Assembly: GCA_024278215.1 (NCBI GenBank)
Contig: JAJRTR010000021.1
Coordinates: 1 to 31,562 of the forward strand
Reading direction: 5' to 3'
Origin: a bacterium
GTDB taxonomy: Bacteria; UBP15; UBA6099; JAJRTR01
Length of the DNA stretch: 31,562 bases
The notes beneath the pieces are model-generated. The model saw only the letters and a program-made list of their open reading frames with translations, was not told the origin of the DNA and ran no database searches. Positions 1 to 6,664 of the stretch are shown one piece after another. The position numbers and the translations under genes are program-made. Numbering within the stretch: position 1 is the stretch's first letter; the number at the start of each line of letters is the position of its first letter.

Positions 1-999
1 CGCATCCATAAGAACATTTCCCAGAACCGTTGTATATGCGGCGTAATGAAACAGGATGTTAGCAGGCTGCGTATACACGTCTGAAAATAGAAACCCCGGA
101 TTCTTACTACAGTTGTATTTGAATCCTGCGCCTTCCGGCACGAACAGTGGCGCGAAACCGCAATCCGAATAGGGACGACCGAATTCGATATAATCATTCA
201 GAGGATAAAAACCCAGCATAACGACATCCGGTCGAATCAGGTTGAAGAACCTGTCGAGCATGACTTTCGCGAAATCCGTCGAGGTGCTTCCCACAGCCAG
301 TACGTACTGTGGCACCCCCACAGTCTCCTCGAGCAGATGCGGAAATCTTTTTTCCCATGGAACCTGTGCCGCTTCGGTCATCGAGTCACCCAGCCACACT
401 ATCCGTCTTTCACCGTCCGGCTTTTCCGGAGATGGTATAACGTGCCGGTCTGCCAGTGAGAATGTCTCCATCATAATTATATTGTTCTTATTAAGGCGGC
501 TGAGTTCCTGTGTGTCCGGTATCGGCTTGTGCAGCATAATATCTACGTCATCATAATTGACGCGTTCATATTTCCTGCCGATCCTGTTCTCGCTCAGTTT
601 GTCGATGTAGAAGCCTCGCAGAAGCAACTCGCATACGAACAGCGATAAGGAAGTGAAGACAAGAACAGCAATTATACCGAAATATAATCTGCGCGAATCA
701 ACCTTACTTGTCACCCACAAAAACAGCAGGGACGCCGCAACAAACAGATCGAGCAGCAGCATATCCTCGAACCAGAACGGCGCGTAAGCGCCGACCTTCA
801 TAACGCTGACAACAGTCAGATACGCGCATAGCCCCAGAGTCGCGAGAACCGATAACAGCGCATATACAGCGGAGCGCCTTTTTCCCTGTTGCGATTCACG
901 GATAAAATCGCCGCAAACGTATACCAGAAATATCGGGATAATAACTGCGTAATAGCTGTTCATGTCTTTGTTATAATAGTTTCTCCGGGAGAATTCCAT
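1..999 (-). CDS. Membrane-anchored SGNH/GDSL-hydrolase family protein (C-terminus beyond window)
   Basis: An uninterrupted minus-strand reading frame runs off the left edge, so only the first 333 codons are present. The first ~130 residues carry about four hydrophobic segments (near residues 14-30, 43-64, 80-98 and 105-127). A soluble SGNH-type domain follows: block I is VWLGDSMTEA, whose Ser is the expected nucleophile, and block III is GFYPLNDY. The C-terminal Asp-x-x-His block must lie outside the window. Family members are esterases or acyltransferases acting on glycans or lipids; no substrate is visible here. Two in-frame ATGs are possible, at 999 and 963, and neither has a convincing ribosome binding site; an in-frame stop at 1021-1023 limits the frame. 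The gene lies about 50 bp behind the nitrogenase-like beta subunit on the same strand and may be cotranscribed with it. Confidence 0.8.
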   Translation of the reverse strand, partial: MEFSRRNYYNKDMNSYYAVIIPIFLVYVCGDFIRESQQGKRRSAVYALLSVLATLGLCAYLTVVSVMKVGAYAPFWFEDMLLLDLFVAASLLFLWVTSKVDSRRLYFGIIAVLVFTSLSLFVCELLLRGFYIDKLSENRIGRKYERVNYDDVDIMLHKPIPDTQELSRLNKNNIIMMETFSLADRHVIPSPEKPDGERRIVWLGDSMTEAAQVPWEKRFPHLLEETVGVPQYVLAVGSTSTDFAKVMLDRFFNLIRPDVVMLGFYPLNDYIEFGRPYSDCGFAPLFVPEGAGFKYNCSKNPGFLFSDVYTQPANILFHYAAYTTVLGNVLMDA

Positions 1000-1018
1000 T
1001 CCGGCAATGATGGTATCA

Positions 1019-1030
1019 CACTATATAGTG
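1019..1030. promoter_or_regulatory. 12-bp perfect palindrome upstream of the SGNH gene
   Basis: CACTATATAGTG is a perfect 12-base palindrome in the 50-bp gap between the nitrogenase-like beta-subunit stop and the SGNH start. It could be an operator or part of a promoter. It overlaps the in-frame stop that precedes the SGNH gene. No function can be shown from sequence alone. Confidence 0.3.
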
Positions 1031-1049
1031 CAGCCGGCGGCGGAGCGAT

Positions 1050-2387
1050 TCAGTGTCTGAAAGACGCGGCGTTCATGATGCGCTGGGTCAGGGCGACAGT
1101 TCCTTCGTAGCCGAGGCAGGGGGCCGGGTAGATCATGTGTTTGTAGTATGAGGGAGAGCCGAGTTCCACGATGTTCAGTTCGAATATCAGTTGTTTTTTC
1201 ATTTCGATAGTCGGAGATATTATAATGGCGGGCAGGCGTTTATTTTTGTCTTCGTGAAATTCCGGCAGGCCGGCTACTTTATCCCAGGAAGGATTTTCGA
1301 GGATATTGAGGTCGTCGGGGCTGTTTTCTGCGGTAAGGCGAGAGAGCGCGCGGAGGAACTCGTCCGCGCCGCCGAGTGAGGAATCGAGAAGAACGATATT
1401 TTTCAGGTCCATGCCAAGCTCGAGGGCAAGTGCGGCGCAGCCCGCGGCAAGTGGTGTCGGCTGAATTATACATGCTGTGCTTTCACCCAGAAATCTCTTT
1501 GCAATGTCCAGCAGAATCCTGACCCGCGCTGTTTCGTTTTTTATGAAAGTCCCGGTTTTGTCCGGGTCGGCGCCTGCGGCGGCGGCGATGTTATTCAGCC
1601 ATTTTGTCGTTCCGGCTATGCCCATCGGGAGGTCTCCGGCGAGTGCAGGTCTGCCGCTTGTTTCCTCCAGTTCTTTTCTGTATTTGTTGAAATAAGGAAG
1701 AACAGAGTTGACGGCGCCTTTATGCGCGGACAGCAGTTGGCCCGCTCTCTGCCCCGATAAGAACCACGCGCCGGGGTGCAGGCCTATCGCTTCGACAAGC
1801 CTCTTAAGTTCCCTGATATTTGCTCCGTGGTCCATTTCATATCTTTCGAACGGGTATCCGAAGATGTTGACGGTTCCCGGTTCCGGCTCGAGTGTCCAGT
1901 CTACGAATCCCGCCAGCGCCCTGGTGAAATCCGCTAAACCATCGTACATGTCGCCCTCGTAGCCGGAAGTGGGCACAAAGACAAGGGGACAGCCAACTTT
2001 CGGCTGCAACAGTTCGACGCTTTCGCGCATATCAAAGCCGGTCAGTTCTATCACACTGGAAGTTGCAAGGGCAATAAGGCCGGGGCGGCGTCTTTCGTAG
2101 TTTGTCAGCACCGTGTCTTCTATCATCGCATGGCTGTCGGTCAGGATGTCCACACCCGAAACTTCCGTCCAGCAGATCTGGCTGAAACTTTCATGAAAAA
2201 GGTCGGAGATGTGTGTGCTGCCTTTCATTTTGCAGCCTGTGCCTTTGTGGAGTACAAGTATCGAATCCGGTATCGAGTGGCTCGCCATGAAAACGCCGAA
2301 GTAGCGGGCATGGTTCATCATGGGAATTCGGAATTCACGCAGCCTGTCTTCGGTTCTTTCGCTCAAGTTTCCCTCCGGGGTATTCAT
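1050..2387 (-). CDS. Nitrogenase component 1-like beta subunit (NifK/BchB-like)
   Basis: This 445-residue protein belongs to the nitrogenase component-1 oxidoreductase family. Hallmarks are LHKGTGCKMKGSTHISDL near residues 46-63, a SxGVDILTDSH segment, LIALATSSVIELTGFDM where NifK has TTCMAEVIGDD, and a C-terminal PCLGYEGTVAL segment. Of the three NifK P-cluster cysteines only the middle one is kept (C52). The first is replaced by Ala at the matching spacing (A27) and the third by Ser. C52 aligns with the position of the BchB ligand Asp36. The start overlaps the upstream alpha-subunit stop in an ATGA junction (2384-2387), so translation is probably coupled and the two proteins probably form an alpha2beta2 complex served by the NifH-like protein encoded divergently. 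At 445 residues it is shorter than NifK (about 520). Substrate unknown. Confidence 0.88.
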   Translation of the reverse strand: MNTPEGNLSERTEDRLREFRIPMMNHARYFGVFMASHSIPDSILVLHKGTGCKMKGSTHISDLFHESFSQICWTEVSGVDILTDSHAMIEDTVLTNYERRRPGLIALATSSVIELTGFDMRESVELLQPKVGCPLVFVPTSGYEGDMYDGLADFTRALAGFVDWTLEPEPGTVNIFGYPFERYEMDHGANIRELKRLVEAIGLHPGAWFLSGQRAGQLLSAHKGAVNSVLPYFNKYRKELEETSGRPALAGDLPMGIAGTTKWLNNIAAAAGADPDKTGTFIKNETARVRILLDIAKRFLGESTACIIQPTPLAAGCAALALELGMDLKNIVLLDSSLGGADEFLRALSRLTAENSPDDLNILENPSWDKVAGLPEFHEDKNKRLPAIIISPTIEMKKQLIFELNIVELGSPSYYKHMIYPAPCLGYEGTVALTQRIMNAASFRH

Positions 2388-3628
2388 TCGCGCCGGTCGG
2401 CAAGTGCGTTTTCTATCAGTGCAAGGTTCCGCAGGCAGCCCCTGTAACCTGTCAGAAGGCTGCCCAGCGCTATCATGGGGACTTTTGCCGGACTCACCAT
2501 TTCAGCCATTGCACCGACACAGTACACCAGATCGTATGCCTTTTTTCTCAGGGCGGGGGTCATCGAGACATTGTCCACGAAGATGTCGAAATCGGCGGTG
2601 ATTTTCATTTCATCCAGGAGTCTCGATATGAAAAGAACCCGGTCCGCCTCCGGGCTGCCCTGTATGAGAAGTGTGACATCGAACCCGAGTTCCCTGAATG
2701 AATTGACCTCACAAAGCCCGTTCTTTGCTGTTATATAAGGAACATAGTTTCTCTCGGTGCCGATATTATAAGCAAGCTTCAGGCCCTTCCAGTCCGCAGC
2801 TTTTGCGGAAAGCGCGTCAGCCGCTTCTTTTCTGTTTTCGTCGATTACCGCCTTCATTTCAGAGCGTCGTTTGAAGTGTCCGGCGATCTTCATAAAAAAA
2901 CTGTCTGTCCCGGCCACACCCGTTGGGATCGGAACTTCCATAAACGGTGTACCGACTTCCTTTTTTATTTTTTCCATAAGATTCGAGTACAGGTCTTTAT
3001 CAATGACGACATTCAACGCGCCCGCGGGCAGTCGACACCAGTCGGACAATGGCGATTTTTCGTTAAGGTGAACATTCACGCCGATTCCCGCCCCGGCAAG
3101 AATTTCTTCTATCTCTCCATCGTCCCACGCGAGCCCGATCAGGTTGACCGTCAGCGGTTGCGGATCGGGTTTGTTTTGTGCGGCACAGTACATCAGCTCA
3201 GCGTGCCTGTCGATAACCCGCTTCTGCGAAGTGTCGTCCAGTCCGGATGACGTCACTGCAATTACCGGGGTAGAGAGACTGCCTGCCGCGGCGGCTGCAA
3301 CGCTCTCGATGTCGTCGCCTATCAACTCCGAAAGGCAGCTTCCGAACACATAGATAGCAACCGGATTTTCCACTTCCGCCACAAGTTTGATACACTCGGA
3401 CAGCCGGTCGGTCGTTGTGCCGGCCATCACATCGCTCTCGCGCAGGTTTGTACAGAAGAAACGGCCGGGAAGCTGCCCGGGGATGCCTCTGGGCAATACA
3501 TTGGCACAGTCGGGATAGGAGTGAATTATCACGGCGAAGTCGCCGCCGGTTCTCATAAGACAGATGCAGAGCCCTTCGAGAAGACAGGCGCTCTGGGATA
3601 GTTTCGCGTGGTCGTATTTTCTTCTCAT
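2384..3628 (-). CDS. Nitrogenase component 1-like alpha subunit (NifD/BchN-like)
   Basis: This 414-residue component-1 paralog precedes the beta subunit. Three cysteines match the NifD cluster ligands: C15 and C41 (HSYPDC) are 26 residues apart, exactly as C62 and C88 in Azotobacter NifD, and C98 in YVFGSCLSELIGDDIE corresponds to C154. Other family signatures are FFCTNLRESDVMAGTTTDRL around residues 57-76, the GVAGTDSF segment, and the C-terminal GYRGCLRN. I do not find the FeMo-cofactor ligands (the Cys275/His442 equivalents), and the protein is shorter than NifD (about 490), like BchN, BchY or CfbD. It should therefore carry a [4Fe-4S] relay cluster and reduce a non-N2 substrate. It is the first gene of the leftward operon. 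No good Shine-Dalgarno precedes the ATG, and the upstream TATATT is very close to it. Confidence 0.88.
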   Translation of the reverse strand: MRRKYDHAKLSQSACLLEGLCICLMRTGGDFAVIIHSYPDCANVLPRGIPGQLPGRFFCTNLRESDVMAGTTTDRLSECIKLVAEVENPVAIYVFGSCLSELIGDDIESVAAAAAGSLSTPVIAVTSSGLDDTSQKRVIDRHAELMYCAAQNKPDPQPLTVNLIGLAWDDGEIEEILAGAGIGVNVHLNEKSPLSDWCRLPAGALNVVIDKDLYSNLMEKIKKEVGTPFMEVPIPTGVAGTDSFFMKIAGHFKRRSEMKAVIDENRKEAADALSAKAADWKGLKLAYNIGTERNYVPYITAKNGLCEVNSFRELGFDVTLLIQGSPEADRVLFISRLLDEMKITADFDIFVDNVSMTPALRKKAYDLVYCVGAMAEMVSPAKVPMIALGSLLTGYRGCLRNLALIENALADRRE

Positions 3629-3858
3629 AAATAATATAAAGACAGGTCGGATTGCGGATGAGAGACGCCCCTGATATAAGCAGCGCCGCGAAGAGCCGGT
3701 CTCTCTCGATTCATATCCGGGCGACGCATGGGAATTCTAACCCCGTCGCACCCGGCGGTCAAGGACGGGCATGTCTCCGCTGAGTGCGCCGGTAGCCGGC
3801 TTATCCCGATTCCGGCCCGCGCTGGTGAAATATGCGGGCTGGCCGGCGACAGCCTGGT
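3629..3858. other. Divergent intergenic region between the nitrogenase-like operons
   Basis: This is the gene-free stretch between the leftward alpha-subunit gene and the rightward iron-protein promoter. It holds a copy of the REP-like palindrome (3815-3840) and GC-rich sequence. A short reading frame (83 codons, minus strand) can be drawn through it but has no recognisable domain. I could not assign a promoter for the leftward operon with confidence. Confidence 0.5.
3815..3840. repeat. REP-like palindrome, copy 1
   Basis: This is one of six copies of a ~26-bp imperfect palindrome with a GCCCGC...GCGGGC-type stem around a TTTCACC/GGTGAAA core. The others are at 10902, 13381, 16672, 21063 and 30143. 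It is the only copy not just 3' of a gene and lies in the divergent promoter region. Confidence 0.65.
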
Positions 3859-3887
3859 TTGATAGACTCCGCTCACGCGGTTATAAT
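3859..3887 (+). promoter_or_regulatory. Sigma70-type promoter of the iron-protein/radical SAM operon
   Basis: TTGATA (3859-3864) and TATAAT (3882-3887) are separated by exactly 17 bp. Transcription would start near 3894, giving a leader of about 50 nt before the NifH-like ATG at 3945. Confidence 0.7.
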
Positions 3888-3944
3888 TGATTAACAGTCA
3901 TACCAATGCCGCAAATTGAAAGAACATAAGAAAGTCGATTGCTA

Positions 3945-4775
3945 ATGAGAAAGATAGCGTTTTACGGCAAAGGCGGCGCCGGCAAATCCACTATAGTATC
4001 GAACCTGAGCGTGGTCGCCGCCGAAGCGGGAAAAAAAGTTTTGCAGGTAGGCTGTGATCCGAAACACGACTCGACCCGCAGTCTGCTCGGCGGGGCGCGC
4101 CCGGCGACGGCTGTCGAACTGTTCCAGAAAAAACGTCCCGAAAAGATATGCGCCGACGAGCTTGTATTCAAGGGTGTGCTGGGCATAGATTGCATCGAGG
4201 TGGGCGGCCCCGAGCCGGGCGCGGGCTGCGCGGGTCTCGGTATTATCAAAACCATGGAACTCATGAAATCGCTCGGGCTGATGAGCCGGAATTACGATTT
4301 CATCTTTTTCGATGTTCTGGGCGATGTCGTATGCGGGGGGTTTGCCACACCCATGCGTCTTAAGTTCGCCGACGAAGTCTATGTCGTCATTTCCGGGGAA
4401 ATGATGTCTCTTTACGCGGCAAACAACATCTGTCGCGGTATTCTAAGATATGCGAAGATGGGCAAAGTGCGGCTCGGAGGTTTCATCGGCAACCAGAGAA
4501 GTCCCGGCGCGCCGACGGAAATACTCACGGCTTTCGCCGACAGGATCGGTGCCCCTCTGGTATTCCTTATGCCCTGGAGCAGCGACCTGCCGGAAGCCGA
4601 GCGAGCGAGGAAAACCGCCGTCGAGTTCGCTCCCGATTCGGAAACTGCGCGCAGATTCCGCCGGCTTGCAGAAAAAATCGATAACAACACCGGTCAATGT
4701 ATCCCGGAACCGATGACCGACGAGGAATTCGAATCGTTTTTCGCACGAAACTCGCAAGCCGGAAGCAACTGCTGA
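3945..4775 (+). CDS. NifH/BchL-like nitrogenase iron protein paralog
   Basis: This 276-residue ATPase should form a homodimer that binds one [4Fe-4S] cluster and passes electrons to the component-1-like proteins encoded divergently. The P-loop GKGGAGKST is at residues 8-16. Switch I is CDPKHDST (37-44); the His is typical of BchL/ChlL, where NifH has Ala. The cluster cysteines are C95 in GAGCAGLG and C130 in DVLGDVVCGGFA, 35 residues apart as in NifH C97/C132. The NifH arginine that is ADP-ribosylated (CAGRG) is Leu here, so DraT-type control is unlikely. The chosen ATG gives the normal MRKIAFYGKGG start; a TTG two codons upstream (3939) also fits. Spacing to the radical SAM gene is 39 bp, in one operon. 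Length matches the family. Confidence 0.93.
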   Translation: MRKIAFYGKGGAGKSTIVSNLSVVAAEAGKKVLQVGCDPKHDSTRSLLGGARPATAVELFQKKRPEKICADELVFKGVLGIDCIEVGGPEPGAGCAGLGIIKTMELMKSLGLMSRNYDFIFFDVLGDVVCGGFATPMRLKFADEVYVVISGEMMSLYAANNICRGILRYAKMGKVRLGGFIGNQRSPGAPTEILTAFADRIGAPLVFLMPWSSDLPEAERARKTAVEFAPDSETARRFRRLAEKIDNNTGQCIPEPMTDEEFESFFARNSQAGSNC

Positions 4776-4814
4776 ACAGACTTTGCAAGTGGCGCAAACC
4801 TTAACGAGGACTCC

Positions 4815-6617
4815 ATGAGTGATATAACGCGAAACGCGCCGAGAGGTCCGATGGCTCTGATCCGGCTGGGATATGCCTGCAACAACAACTGCATCTTCTG
4901 CCATAGCAGCGACCACCGCGGCGCGGGCCACGAACAGGATATCGACCGGATAAAGAGAAAGATACGGCTGGCCTCGGAACACGGAGCCGGCACAGTTGTT
5001 TTTTCGGGTGGTGAACCGACTATAAGAAAAGATATCCTTGATATATTTGAATACACGCATGAGCTGAACCTGGGTGTGGGTCTCATAACAAACGGACGGA
5101 TGTTCTGCTACCCGGATTTTACCCGCCGCGTCGCAGACATCGGACTTGAATATATACTTGTATCAATCCATGGTCCGGATGCGAAAACGCACAACATGCA
5201 CACCGGCGTCGATTCTTTCCGGCAGTCGCTTGGCGGCCTCGCGGCCATATCCGGTTCGGCTGCCCGCGTGGTTGTGAACACGGTTCTGACACGCCGCAAT
5301 GCCGCCGGTCTCGCACAGACCGCCCGGTTGCTGGAAAGATTCGCGCCCATCCATTTCAAGATTTCGCTGCCCGAGCCCAGGGGGGCGGTTCTCAATCACT
5401 TCGACATTGTTCTGTCTACTCATGCCGCGGCCGGGGCGGTCGAGAACTTCCTGATGGAATATGAGCCCGGAAACGGGCTGACTGCGGGTATCGACGGCCT
5501 GACGCCATGCCTGCTGGCCGATTATTCATCACTGAACGACGACTTTTTCACTCACGGGTTCTACCTCGTGAGCGAACCCGGCGAGGACGACTTCTTCCCG
5601 CCTTCGCACGGGCTCAGGGGATTCGACCGCAACTGCATGTTCTGCTCGATGCGTCACCTGTGCCCCGGTATCTATGTCAAGTACTTCGAAATGTTTCCCG
5701 GCATCTCTTTGACACCGCTCAAGCGGGAAGTATCGAACGCCGTGCGCTTCGACATCGAAGAAGTGAGGCAGGGAAGAGATATGGGGAATTGCGAATGGGA
5801 GACCCTCCGCTGTGCCGACCCGGCGCGCCGTCTGGCGGTCAGAAAAAAAGACCGGCTCGATATATTCGTCACACGTGAGATCCAGACGGCAACCCCGGAA
5901 CTGATGACACTGAAATACGATATCGAGCAGGTTTATAAAACAAAGAAAGAAGTGGAGATAAAGCGGGGCTTTCCGGCCCATCTGCGGAAATTGCAACTGA
6001 CGGAAAAGTGCCGGGCGTGCGGCAGGTTAAGACTCTGTCCGGGCGTATACACAATAGCGCGGAAACAGCCTTTCGCCACGTTGAAAAAGCGGGTATATGA
6101 GCTGCTGGACACACTCGCGGGCCGGGTCTTCGAGGTCGGCTGCGGCTCCGAACCATACGCCGCGACCATGAAAAAGTCGATAAGTTCGGGCCGCATTTCT
6201 TACTATCTCGGGATAGACCCGGCACTGCCGCTGGAAATAAAAACAGAAATGCAGGGCCGTTATGTTCTGAAGAAAGGACTGTTCGAGGAATTTCGCGCGG
6301 AAGGTGAAAAGTTCGATTCTGTAATCATGTTCCGCTCATACAATCACCTTGCGGACCTCAGGCGTGCCGGCTCCGTCCTGTCTGGAATAACAACTGCGGG
6401 ATCGAAAATCATCATTATAGAAGATTGCAAGTGTATCGAATTGAAAAAGGAAGAACCCGTTGCCGGCGGGCAACCCGCCCACAGGTTCGAACACATGCGC
6501 AACCATACGGCACAGAACGCCGCGGAATTCCTGCGGCGGACCGGGTTCGAGCCGGAGGTCCTCTGGGAACCGGACATGAGCAGCGCCGGTTGCTGGGCTG
6601 TTGCGGCGCAGAGATAA
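4815..6617 (+). CDS. Radical SAM protein with duplicated cysteine motif and C-terminal methyltransferase-like domain
   Basis: This 600-residue protein starts with a radical SAM core: C22-x3-C26-x2-C29 (CNNNCIFC) binds the SAM-cleaving [4Fe-4S] cluster, and FSGGEPT is the SAM-contacting motif. Two similar downstream motifs, CMFCSMRHLCPGIY near residue 272 and CRACGRLRLCPGVY near 398, share a C-x2-C-x5-CPG-hydrophobic-Y pattern and suggest auxiliary cluster segments of the twitch/SPASM kind. From about residue 435 the sequence resembles a class I methyltransferase (VFEVGCGSEPY as motif I, then GIDP). A GAGGA site 6 nt before the ATG supports the start. It follows the NifH-like gene by 39 bp, which suggests that it makes, modifies or matures the substrate or cofactor of the nitrogenase-like enzyme. 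The actual reaction is unknown. Confidence 0.88.
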   Translation: MSDITRNAPRGPMALIRLGYACNNNCIFCHSSDHRGAGHEQDIDRIKRKIRLASEHGAGTVVFSGGEPTIRKDILDIFEYTHELNLGVGLITNGRMFCYPDFTRRVADIGLEYILVSIHGPDAKTHNMHTGVDSFRQSLGGLAAISGSAARVVVNTVLTRRNAAGLAQTARLLERFAPIHFKISLPEPRGAVLNHFDIVLSTHAAAGAVENFLMEYEPGNGLTAGIDGLTPCLLADYSSLNDDFFTHGFYLVSEPGEDDFFPPSHGLRGFDRNCMFCSMRHLCPGIYVKYFEMFPGISLTPLKREVSNAVRFDIEEVRQGRDMGNCEWETLRCADPARRLAVRKKDRLDIFVTREIQTATPELMTLKYDIEQVYKTKKEVEIKRGFPAHLRKLQLTEKCRACGRLRLCPGVYTIARKQPFATLKKRVYELLDTLAGRVFEVGCGSEPYAATMKKSISSGRISYYLGIDPALPLEIKTEMQGRYVLKKGLFEEFRAEGEKFDSVIMFRSYNHLADLRRAGSVLSGITTAGSKIIIIEDCKCIELKKEEPVAGGQPAHRFEHMRNHTAQNAAEFLRRTGFEPEVLWEPDMSSAGCWAVAAQR

Positions 6618-6664
6618 GAATAGTGAAGCATCTCGTTCCCAAAAACATACAAGTAATCGTCCTT

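Noticed and set aside
3625-3876. 83-codon minus-strand reading frame in the divergent promoter region
   Set aside because: It contains the REP-like palindrome and covers the probable promoter region; the sequence is Arg/Pro-rich without recognisable features.
1050-4775. Interpretation as a true nitrogenase
   Set aside because: Two of three NifK cluster cysteines are absent, FeMo-cofactor ligands are not found, subunits are short, and no cofactor assembly genes are visible.
6425-6664. N-terminal extension of the first GT-C gene
   Set aside because: The extension overlaps the radical SAM coding sequence and is Arg-rich in the manner of out-of-frame sequence; a signal peptide begins shortly after the internal ATG at 6665.
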